23,480 nt of DNA. It comes from an uncultured Clostridia bacterium (GTDB lineage Bacteria > Bacillota > Clostridia > Christensenellales > CAG-138). How positions within the stretch are numbered: position 1 is the stretch's first letter; every line of letters begins with the position of its first letter. The position numbers and the translations under genes were made by a program. Location: positions 1-23,480 of the forward strand of contig CALGGM010000114.1 in the NCBI GenBank assembly GCA_937915925.1. Direction: 5' to 3'. The notes under the pieces were generated by a model. It saw only the letters and a program-made list of their open reading frames with translations. It was not told the origin of the DNA and searched no databases. This document shows positions 17,193 to 22,772 of the stretch, one piece after another.

Positions 17193-17204
17193 ACGATATA
17201 ACTG

Positions 17205-17488
17205 AAAAGAGGCTGCCGCATGACAGCCTCTCAGACTGTCGCAAAAGGGGTCAGACCATTTGCGGCGAGATGATTCAAATGAATACTTGTTGGATGAAAG
17301 GGCGCAAGGGCGCCCTTTCTTTCTATTATTTCGCCGCAAACTATTCGCGTTTTCTTAACCACTGCGCTTCGCTCCGTTACAGTGGTGACGTCGCGCGTTA
17401 CTCGCGCGTCGCCATCTTCAGTCGCATACTTTAGCATAGCTCCGTCGCGAAAACGCGAATTCAGCCACCCTTATCAACAGCCTCTTTT
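17205..17488. repeat. Possible 284-bp miniature element with 11-bp terminal inverted repeats
   Basis: AAAAGAGGCTG (17205-17215) and CAGCCTCTTTT (17478-17488) are perfect inverted copies bounding a stretch with no credible gene. Inside are AGAGGCTG/CAGCCTCT (17208-17231), a terminator-like hairpin at 17296-17319, and a long nested inverted structure with outer arms ATTCGCGTTTT (17344-17354) and AAAACGCGAAT (17450-17460). That structure contains CCACTG/CAGTGG and CGCGCG/CGCGCG sub-hairpins. No target-site duplication was evident at the ends, so mobility is unproven. Confidence 0.5.
17296..17330 (+). terminator. Intrinsic terminator after the leucine-rich-repeat gene
   Basis: GAAAGGGCGC (17296-17305), loop AAGG, and GCGCCCTTTC (17310-17319) form a 10-bp perfect stem followed by the T-rich stretch TTTCTATTATTT. 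It lies about 100 bases downstream of the stop codon of the leucine-rich-repeat gene. Confidence 0.75.
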
Positions 17489-17754
17489 GTGTTTTGGAAA
17501 TATCCCGTAAGGGCAGATCGCATCCGCCCGCGTAAAAGTGAAATATTGGGAAGGAGATCCTTCGGCTTCGCCTTGGGATGACATATGTTTTGTTCGCGGC
17601 TTACCCCGTTGTGTCATTCTGAGGAAAAGTGACGAAGAATCTTCCCCAAGGCACAAAAACGGACGACCAATGGTCGTCCATACGGATGGGTTTTGTTCTG
17701 TAGGGACGGGCATTGCCCGTCCGCGAAAAAAGCGGAACGGGAAGATGATATCTT
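17489..17754. repeat. Gene-free mosaic of dispersed repeat sequence and two 19-base palindromes
   Basis: No credible gene is seen. GGACGACCA-a-TGGTCGTCC (17661-17679) and GGACGGGCA-t-TGCCCGTCC (17704-17722) are perfect palindromes of the same architecture, 24 bases apart. The motif gtgtcattctgaggaaaagtg (around 17609-17629) resembles a widespread bacterial intergenic repeat. The stretch looks like an accumulation site for small repeats between the converging leucine-rich-repeat and htpG genes. Confidence 0.6.
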
Positions 17755-17810
17755 CCCCCAGCGTGTCAAAAGGTTTTTTGACACGCTGGGGGCGTCCTCC
17801 CGGACGCCCC
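17755..17810. terminator. Strong overlapping hairpins downstream of htpG
   Basis: CCCCCAGCGTGTCAAAA (17755-17771) pairs perfectly with its inverse at 17776-17792, a 17-bp stem with a 4-base loop. A second palindrome, GGGGCGTCC (17789-17797) with GGACGCCCC (17802-17810), uses the same G-run, so the two hairpins are mutually exclusive. On the minus strand they lie within 85 bases after the htpG stop and probably end or protect its transcript. The second palindrome recurs exactly at 19915-19937. Confidence 0.6.
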
Positions 17811-17837
17811 GAAAAATTAGTTTGGTTTAATCCCTGT

Positions 17838-19700
17838 TTACATCAGTCGGCAGACGGCTTCGGCGAAGGCGGCGGGGTCGTCGAGCGGCAGACCCGCAAC
17901 GAGCTTTGCCTGCGCGAGCAGCAGCTCGGCATACTGTTTCAGCGCGTCGTCGTCGAGCGCGGACAGCTTCTCGTAGACCGGATGCTCCGGGTTCAGCTCA
18001 AGCGTGAACACCATGGGCAGGTTCGCGCCGTTCGGCATCGAGCGCAAAACCTTATACATCTCCACGCTCATGCCCTCCGCGCCGGACAGACACGCCGCGG
18101 CGTTCTTCAGGCGGTCGGTCAGCTTGACCTCCTGCACCTGATCGCCGAGCGCGTTCTTGACGCGTTCCAGCAGCTGCTTTTCCGCCTCGGCGCGCTTTTC
18201 CATTTCCTGCTTTTCCTCGTCGGTGGAAAGGTCGAGGTCCGGATCGGACACGGAGCGGAACGTCTTCTCCTGATACGTTTCGAGCACGCGCAGCGCGAAC
18301 TCGTCCACGTCCTCGGTGAGGCAAAGAATGTCATAGCCCTTGTCCGCGACGCACTCCGCCTGCGGAAGCTTCTTGACCTGCGCGAGCGTATCGCCCGACG
18401 CGTAGTAAATGTGCTTCTGCGCCTCCGGCATCGCGTCGACGTACTCCTTGAGCGTGATCGGCTTATCCTCCTTGCGCGACCAGAACAGCAGCGTGTCCTT
18501 TAAGAAATCCTTGTTCACGCCGAACTTGTCGTACACGCCGAATTTCAGCGTGCGCCCGAACGCCTTGAAGAACGCCTCATAGGCTTCGCGCTCCTCGCGC
18601 TGCATGCGCAAGAGCTCCGAAAGGATCTTCTTTTTCAGGTTGTTCGCGATCGCGGAAAGCTGACGGTCGTGCTGCAGCATCTCGCGCGAGATGTTCAGCG
18701 ACAGGTCGGGCGAATCCACAAGTCCCTGCACGAAGTTGAAGTACTCCGGCAGCAGCTCCTCGCAGTGCTCCATGATCATGACGCCGTTTGCGTACAGCTT
18801 CAGACCGCGCTTATAGTCCTTCGTGTTGAAATCGAACGGCGCGTTTTTCGGGATGAACAGCAGCGCGGTATAGGACAGCATGCCTTCTGCGTTGACGTGC
18901 AGCACGGACGCGGGATCCTCGTAGTCGTGGAACGCGTCCTTATAGAACTGCGCGTATTCCTCCTTGGTGATCTCACTCTTGTTCTTGCGCCAGAGCGGGA
19001 CCTGGCTGTTCAGCGTCTCGTCCTCGACGACGGTTTCGTATTCGTCGCTGTCCTCCTTCTTGCGGCTGTGCTCGACCTGCATCCGGATCGGATAGCGGAC
19101 GTAGTCGCTGTATTTCTTCACGAGCGATTTCAGCCGGTACGTCTCCAAAAACTCCGCGTAGGATTCCTCCTCGTCGTCGTCCTTCAACGTCAGTACGATC
19201 TTCGTGCCGATCGGTTCGTATTCGCAGGGCTTTACGGTGTAGCCGTCCTGTCCCTCGGATTCCCAAACCGCGGCAGGCTCGCCTTCCTTATGCGAATACA
19301 CGGTGACCTTTTTCGCCACCATGAACGCCGCGTAAAAGCCGACGCCGAACTTGCCGATGATGTCGATGTCCTCGGCGTTCTCATGCTCGGCGCGGAACGC
19401 CTGCGTGCCGCTCTTTGCGATCGTGCCGAGGTTCGTTTCGAGCTCCTCGGCGCTCATGCCGCAGCCGTTGTCCGTGATCGTGAGCGTGCGTTCGTCCTTG
19501 TTCGGCTCGAGACGGATCTCAAACGCGGTCCGGTCGACGCCGGTTTCGCCGCGCTGCATCGCCGCGTAATAGCGCTTGTCGATCGCGTCGGACGCGTTGC
19601 TGATCAGCTCGCGCAGGAAGATCTCCCGATGCGTATAAATCGAATGGATCATCAGATCCAAAAGCTTCTTGGATTCCGTTTTAAACTGTTTCTTGCTCAT
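17838..19700 (-). CDS. htpG: Molecular chaperone HtpG (bacterial Hsp90)
   Basis: This 620-residue cytosolic ATP-dependent chaperone has the GHKL ATP-binding motifs of Hsp90: ELISNASDAIDK (residues 31-42, with the magnesium-binding Asn), ITDNGCGM (75-82, with adenine-contacting Asp77) and GKFGVGFYAAF (116-126). The middle domain holds the NISREMLQ segment and the catalytic-arginine region, and a C-terminal dimerisation domain follows. Length is normal for bacteria. The ribosome binding site is modest (GAGGCAG). A consensus sigma-A promoter and a CIRCE operator lie just upstream, implying HrcA-controlled heat induction. Confidence 0.97.
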   Translation of the reverse strand: MSKKQFKTESKKLLDLMIHSIYTHREIFLRELISNASDAIDKRYYAAMQRGETGVDRTAFEIRLEPNKDERTLTITDNGCGMSAEELETNLGTIAKSGTQAFRAEHENAEDIDIIGKFGVGFYAAFMVAKKVTVYSHKEGEPAAVWESEGQDGYTVKPCEYEPIGTKIVLTLKDDDEEESYAEFLETYRLKSLVKKYSDYVRYPIRMQVEHSRKKEDSDEYETVVEDETLNSQVPLWRKNKSEITKEEYAQFYKDAFHDYEDPASVLHVNAEGMLSYTALLFIPKNAPFDFNTKDYKRGLKLYANGVMIMEHCEELLPEYFNFVQGLVDSPDLSLNISREMLQHDRQLSAIANNLKKKILSELLRMQREEREAYEAFFKAFGRTLKFGVYDKFGVNKDFLKDTLLFWSRKEDKPITLKEYVDAMPEAQKHIYYASGDTLAQVKKLPQAECVADKGYDILCLTEDVDEFALRVLETYQEKTFRSVSDPDLDLSTDEEKQEMEKRAEAEKQLLERVKNALGDQVQEVKLTDRLKNAAACLSGAEGMSVEMYKVLRSMPNGANLPMVFTLELNPEHPVYEKLSALDDDALKQYAELLLAQAKLVAGLPLDDPAAFAEAVCRLM

Positions 19701-19724
19701 ACTTCTGCCTCTGTTCGTTACTTT

Positions 19725-19751
19725 TTAGCACTCTCGTCTTCCGAGTGCCAA
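19725..19751 (-). promoter_or_regulatory. CIRCE operator (HrcA binding site) of htpG
   Basis: TTAGCACTC, 9 bases, GAGTGCCAA matches the CIRCE consensus TTAGCACTC-N9-GAGTGCTAA with a single mismatch. It lies immediately downstream of the htpG -10 box, so HrcA binding would block transcription at the start site. HrcA itself is not in the window. Confidence 0.93.
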
Positions 19752-19755
19752 AGAT

Positions 19756-19784
19756 ATGATAGCGCGATAAGGGACAGTTTTCAA
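19756..19784 (-). promoter_or_regulatory. Sigma-A promoter of htpG
   Basis: Read on the minus strand, TTGAAA (19779-19784) and TATCAT (19756-19761) are separated by exactly 17 bases. Transcription would start within the CIRCE element, the classical arrangement. Confidence 0.8.
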
Positions 19785-19835
19785 CCCCTTGCCGCAAGAG
19801 TTTTCCGGATTGTCACAATTTCGTCGAATGGCAGC

Positions 19836-19937
19836 ATGAATTGCCTGACGGCATGAATTGTCCTTGCGGACATGAATTGCCTGACGGCATGAATTGGCTT
19901 CGCCGTGAATAGTAGGGGGCGTCCTCCCGGACGCCCC
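19836..19937. repeat. ATGAATT-linked hairpin array plus shared 23-base palindrome
   Basis: Four copies of ATGAATT (19836, 19853, 19872, 19889) are spaced 17, 19 and 17 bases apart. Each linker is followed by a tiny hairpin whose stem differs but still pairs: GCC-tgac-GGC, GTCC-ttgc-GGAC, GCC-tgac-GGC and GGC-tt-cGCC. A 23-base palindrome with 9-bp arms GGGGCGTCC/GGACGCCCC ends the block (19915-19937), identical to 17788-17810. The latter may act as terminator of tspO on the minus strand. Confidence 0.75.
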
Positions 19938-19951
19938 GCTGCATGAAACAA

Positions 19952-20428
19952 TTATCCGTTGATCAGGTACGCCGCGAGGTTCAGGTACCCCGCAAAGCAG
20001 AGCCAGAGAAGGTACGGGATCTGCAAAATCCCCGCCCATTTTCGTACGCGGTAAAACGAGACGGTCATCCAGATCGCGATACCGAGCATGCCTAAAAGCA
20101 CGAAGAACGCCGCAAGCCGCAGCTTCAGCGCGAAGAACAGCGGCGACCAAAGGAAGTTCAGCACGAGCTGGGCAAGGAACGGGATCAGCGCGTCCTTCCA
20201 GCCGAACGGGACCGCGTTGAACACGAGCCCCGCGCCGAAGCCCATCAAGAGGTACAGCACCGTCCATACGGTGATGAACACCCACGGCGGCGGCTGCAGC
20301 GCTGGCTGCGCAAGGGCGGCGTTTTCGCGCATGCCGTCCATCGAGATCAGGGAGGAAAGCCCGCCGACGGCGAGCGGCAGCAGCGTCCAGAGAAGATAGG
20401 ACAGATCGATTTTTTGCTTCTTGTTCAT
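19952..20428 (-). CDS. tspO: TspO/MBR family tryptophan-rich sensory protein
   Basis: This 158-residue integral membrane protein has five predicted transmembrane helices. Family motifs are the PPPWVFITVWTVLYLLMG segment (about residues 46-63, the TspO PPxWxFxxVWtxLY signature), FLAQLVLNFLWSPLFF and the C-terminal IPYLLWLCFAGYLNLAAY. Members bind porphyrins and related tetrapyrroles and modulate their fate; the ligand here is unknown. The start at MNKKQKID fits the family length; a Met 11 codons upstream (20461) is possible. Neither has a strong ribosome binding site. The gene is divergent from the first sigma cassette. Confidence 0.9.
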   Translation of the reverse strand: MNKKQKIDLSYLLWTLLPLAVGGLSSLISMDGMRENAALAQPALQPPPWVFITVWTVLYLLMGFGAGLVFNAVPFGWKDALIPFLAQLVLNFLWSPLFFALKLRLAAFFVLLGMLGIAIWMTVSFYRVRKWAGILQIPYLLWLCFAGYLNLAAYLING

Positions 20429-20480
20429 GGTAACAGTGTATGCAAAGAGGAAATCCGTCATACGAAAAAATATTTTTTTC

Positions 20481-20515
20481 AAAATCGCAAAAAAATAAAA
20501 CCAAAATCTCGAAAC
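20481..20515 (+). promoter_or_regulatory. Conserved A-rich leader of sigma cassette 1
   Basis: This A-rich block (AAAATCGCAAAAAAATAAAA, then CCAAAATCTCGAAAC) is nearly repeated at 22406-22441 before the second cassette. TATAAG follows about 9 bases after the GAAAC. Conservation between copies suggests a shared promoter or upstream activating element. The GAAAC/GGAAC core recalls ECF -35 sequences, but the distance to the TATA-like box is too short for a standard ECF promoter. Confidence 0.5.
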
Positions 20516-20539
20516 ACGTGTCCTTATAAGTGAGGTGCA

Positions 20540-20707
20540 ATGATGGAACAGATTCATATGACCTACTATGATTGGATCAGAGCATGCCTGCTGGAGGATG
20601 CAAAGGCGCATCCGTTCCCGGGGCAGGGCTTTCGTTTGTCTGCCGTTTTGGCAAAAGCGGAGGACAGCGAGCGATCGGAGGAGACGACGGACGACGACAG
20701 CGGATGA
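20540..20707 (+). CDS. Acidic micro-ORF of sigma cassette 1
   Basis: This 55-residue open frame has the core TYYDWIRACLLEDAKAHPFP and an acidic tail rich in Glu and Asp. It is homologous to the 46-residue frame at 22480-22620. Between the two, many base differences are synonymous (GCA/GCT Ala, CTG/CTT Leu, GAT/GAC Asp, CCG/CCC Pro), as expected for a translated, selected protein. TGAGGTG lies just upstream, and three in-frame ATGs (20540, 20543, 20558) are possible starts; 20558 aligns with the GTG start of the other copy. It lies 56 bases before the sigma gene. It is not a family I recognise. A small regulator of the sigma factor is a guess from position. Confidence 0.62.
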   Translation: MMEQIHMTYYDWIRACLLEDAKAHPFPGQGFRLSAVLAKAEDSERSEETTDDDSG

Positions 20708-20763
20708 CCGCTGCGCCGGACGCAGGGGAAGATCGATCGCAGGGAAGTATAAGGGGGAACATC

Positions 20764-22098
20764 ATGACACAGGCAAAGGAATACGCGCATATCGCGGAGG
20801 AAGTCAAGGCGGCGCAGGCAGGGGACGCGGCAGCAATGGAACGGATCATCACGGAGGTGCAGGATCGGGTGTATTACACGTGTCTGCGCATCCTGAACAA
20901 CAGCTCGGCGGCGGAGGACGCCGCACAGGACATCCTGTTCCGGATCTATCGGAAGGTGAACATGCTGAAGGATCCGTCCACGTACATCGCGTGGGTGCAG
21001 TCGATCACGGCAAACGAGTGCAAAAACCGTCTGGTCCGCATGAAGCGCGAGGTGCTTTTCGGCGAGGACGGGGACGGCAAGGATCCGTTCGCGCAGATGG
21101 AGGACCTTGATACGCGCACCGTCCCGGACAAGTCGTTCGATCGGGCGGAGACCGCGCGGGCGGTCGTCGCGCTGATCAATGAGCTTCCGGACGAGCAGCG
21201 TATGTGCGTCGTTCTGTACTATTACAATCAAATGAAAACGCGCGAGATCGCAAGCGCGCTCGGCGTGTCCGAGGGTACGGTCAAGAACCGCCTGAACTAC
21301 GCGCGAAAAGCGCTTCGGGAGGGCGTGAAGGCGTACGAAAAAGACGGCGTTCGGCTGCACGGTCTTTTTGGACTGCCGATCCTCGGACGGCTGCTCCGCA
21401 ATCTGCGGTCCGTTTCGGTTGCGGCGAGCATCTCCGCGATCGCGTCGTCGGCTGCGTCCGCGGGGCAGGCATTGCTGCCGATCGCGTACGGAAAGCTCGC
21501 GGCGGGACTCTTGGCGACGCTGATCATCGGAAGCGTGGGACTGACGCTCCGAGGCGGAAAGCAAACTGCCGCTCCGGTCGAAACGCCGCAAACCGTCGTG
21601 ATCTGCGAGGTCGGGCGGGACGAGCCGGAGGTGAAGCGTACGGTGGAGCACGCGCCGCGCTTTGACGAAACGGCGAAGCCTGCGGAGCGCAAGCGGGTTT
21701 CCGAGCCGGAGCGCGAGCCGCAGATCGATGCGGCAGCGACGGCGCCGACACCGGAGCCGCAGCCCGTGCAAAACACCGACCGCGCGCCGCGCCCGACCGA
21801 CAGCACCGGACGCGAAGCACAGGATCCGACGGAGGAACCCGTCGTGCCCGAGGAAGCCGTGTGGAGCGAGTGGAGCACGGAAAAACCGCCGGAGGGCGTC
21901 GAGATCCGCACAAGGACCCTGTATCGCTGGCGCGAGATCCGAAAGGACAAAGGCGAGGGCGACGGCTTTGCCGTGTGCGCGTCGGCGTCGGTGACGGCGT
22001 CCGAATGGAGCGAATGGAGCGACGAAGCGCCGGATCGGGACAGCGCCGACGGCGTGAAGATCGAGATCGAGACGTGCGTTCTGTACAGCTTCCGGTAA
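20764..22098 (+). CDS. ECF-type sigma factor fused to a membrane segment and a WSEWS-motif tail
   Basis: The 444-residue protein has sigma-70 region 2 (about residues 20-95, with DAAQDILFRIYRKV and WVQSITANECKN) and region 4 (140-184, ELPDEQRMCVVLYYY...TREIASALGVSEGTVKNRLNYARKAL). These are followed by a probable transmembrane helix (about 241-262, KLAAGLLATLIIGSVGLTL) and a Pro/Glu/Ala-rich stalk. A small terminal domain carries two WSEWS motifs (367-371 and 415-419). With the sigma part cytoplasmic, the tail would be outside. The start at 20764 has AAGGGGG upstream and matches the start of the second copy; the longer open frame upstream lacks this support. The tail could sense an external cue. 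That is inference. Confidence 0.82.
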   Translation: MTQAKEYAHIAEEVKAAQAGDAAAMERIITEVQDRVYYTCLRILNNSSAAEDAAQDILFRIYRKVNMLKDPSTYIAWVQSITANECKNRLVRMKREVLFGEDGDGKDPFAQMEDLDTRTVPDKSFDRAETARAVVALINELPDEQRMCVVLYYYNQMKTREIASALGVSEGTVKNRLNYARKALREGVKAYEKDGVRLHGLFGLPILGRLLRNLRSVSVAASISAIASSAASAGQALLPIAYGKLAAGLLATLIIGSVGLTLRGGKQTAAPVETPQTVVICEVGRDEPEVKRTVEHAPRFDETAKPAERKRVSEPEREPQIDAAATAPTPEPQPVQNTDRAPRPTDSTGREAQDPTEEPVVPEEAVWSEWSTEKPPEGVEIRTRTLYRWREIRKDKGEGDGFAVCASASVTASEWSEWSDEAPDRDSADGVKIEIETCVLYSFR

Positions 22099-22112
22099 GC
22101 GAGAGATTAAGA

Positions 22113-22137
22113 CGCTGTTAAAAATGTTTTAACAGCG
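22113..22137. terminator. Hairpin just after the first sigma gene
   Basis: CGCTGTTAAAA (22113-22123), loop ATG, and TTTTAACAGCG (22127-22137) make a perfect 11-bp stem 15 bases beyond the stop codon. It has no following T-run but contains TTTT in its 3' arm. Confidence 0.5.
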
Positions 22138-22140
22138 CCA

Positions 22141-22346
22141 ATGAATTCTCGCTTCGCTCCATGAATTATCCAAAGGACATGAATTGTGCCTTACGGCACA
22201 TGAATTGACGGCGCAGCCGTCATGATGGTACGCGCGGGAAGCGCGCGATCTTCCTATGTATGTGGATTTTCCGTACGGAAAATCTTCCTTTCATGGCGAA
22301 GCCAATTCATGCCAAAGGCAATTCATGCGGCAAAGCAGCAATTCAT
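22141..22346. repeat. Inverted array of small hairpins joined by ATGAATT / AATTCAT
   Basis: Four ATGAATT linkers (22141, 22161, 22179, 22200) on the left are mirrored by three AATTCAT linkers (22304, 22320, 22340) on the right. Between linkers lie different but self-pairing stems such as TCC/GGA, GTGCC/GGCAC, GACGGC/GCCGTC, GGC/GCC and GCC/GGC. The centre holds CGCGC/GCGCG and a perfect 20-base palindrome (GATTTTCCGT and its inverse, 22265-22284). It is the same family as 19836-19937. Confidence 0.75.
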
Positions 22347-22352
22347 CAAAAC

Positions 22353-22393
22353 GGGGCTGTTAAGAATCGCAGTTTCTTAGCAGCTCCTTTTTA
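22353..22393 (+). terminator. Intrinsic terminator closing sigma cassette 1
   Basis: GGGGCTGTTAAGAA (22353-22366) pairs with TTCTTAGCAGCTCC (22374-22387) over 14 bases with two G-T wobbles and a 7-base loop, followed by five T residues. It separates the two sigma cassettes. Confidence 0.8.
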
Positions 22394-22405
22394 TCAAAAA
22401 CCCCA

Positions 22406-22441
22406 AAAATCGCAAAAAATATAAAACCAAAAATCCGGAAC
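22406..22441 (+). promoter_or_regulatory. Conserved A-rich leader of sigma cassette 2
   Basis: This is nearly the same as 20481-20515: AAAATCGCAAAAAATATAAA, then ACCAAAAATCCGGAAC. A TATA-like box (ctatac) follows. It lies directly after the terminator of cassette 1 and 38 bases before the second micro-ORF, so it is the likely control region of that gene. Confidence 0.5.
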
Positions 22442-22479
22442 GCCGTCTTACTATACAGGGGCGGAAAGGAAACAGGTTC

Positions 22480-22620
22480 GTGACATTCTATGAACTGATC
22501 AGAGCTTGCCTGCTTCAGGACGCAAAGGCGCATCCCTGCCCAAGGCAGGGTGGCGCGGACGGTTCTTCACAAAGGGAAGATGAAGAACGCGACGCGCCGA
22601 AAACCGACGACGGGTCCTGA
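22480..22620 (+). CDS. Acidic micro-ORF of sigma cassette 2
   Basis: This 46-residue frame starts at GTG with AAAGGAAA upstream. Its core TFYELIRACLLQDAKAHPCP matches the first cassette's micro-ORF at 15 of 20 positions. The charged tail (EDEERDAPKTDDGS) is similar in character but diverged in sequence. It is not recognised as a known family. A separate promoter lies between it and the following sigma gene, so the two need not be expressed together. Confidence 0.62.
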   Translation: MTFYELIRACLLQDAKAHPCPRQGGADGSSQREDEERDAPKTDDGS

Positions 22621-22649
22621 AATCGACGATCTGTTTTTCGCATTTTTGC

Positions 22650-22678
22650 TTGAAAACGGACGAATAAAGTTATATACT
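22650..22678 (+). promoter_or_regulatory. Sigma-A type promoter of sigma cassette 2
   Basis: TTGAAA (22650-22655) and TATACT (22673-22678) with a 17-base spacer form a strong consensus promoter directly upstream of the short leader ORF and the second sigma gene. Confidence 0.75.
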
Positions 22679-22691
22679 ATCCGGGGGAGAA

Positions 22692-22772
22692 ATGAAGACG
22701 CAAAACCGTAACAGAACAATCGACCGGTTGCGGGGCACGCGGCGCATCCGTATTCGGAGGGCTGCCGCATGA
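22692..22772 (+). CDS. Arginine-rich 26-residue leader ORF coupled to the second sigma gene
   Basis: An ATG preceded by GGGGGAG opens a 26-codon frame (MKTQNRNRTIDRLRGTRRIR, then IRRAAA) with nine Arg. It ends in an ATGA overlap with the sigma-factor start at 22769. It begins just after the predicted promoter, so ribosomes would meet it first. It may be a translational-coupling leader or a chance frame. No equivalent is seen before the first sigma gene. Confidence 0.35.
   Translation: MKTQNRNRTIDRLRGTRRIRIRRAAA

Noticed and set aside
17231..17437. A 68-codon minus-strand frame inside the putative miniature element
   Set aside because: It reads through the nested inverted repeats and has no ribosome binding site or recognisable domain, so it is treated as repeat-derived sequence.
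18669..19856. A long plus-strand open frame (395 codons) antisense to htpG
   Set aside because: It mirrors the htpG codons in a GC-rich gene, lacks a ribosome binding site and shows no domain. It is a shadow of htpG. Similar long antisense frames opposite the leucine-rich-repeat, cbi and sigma genes were dismissed for the same reason.
20505..20535. A classical ECF autoregulatory promoter (GGAAC/GAAAC with a -10 16-17 bases on)
   Set aside because: The GAAAC/GGAAC core is conserved in both cassettes, but the only conserved TATA-like box is 9-10 bases away, too close, and no standard ECF -10 was found at the right distance.
20572..20763. An N-terminal extension of the first sigma factor by 64 codons
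   Set aside because: It overlaps the conserved micro-ORF in another frame, has no good ribosome binding site and has no counterpart in the second sigma protein. The start at 20764 has AAGGGGG and aligns with the paralogue.
22141..22346. A CRISPR array
   Set aside because: The repeated unit is only about 7 bases, the intervals are self-pairing hairpins, the orientation flips in the middle and no cas gene is nearby.
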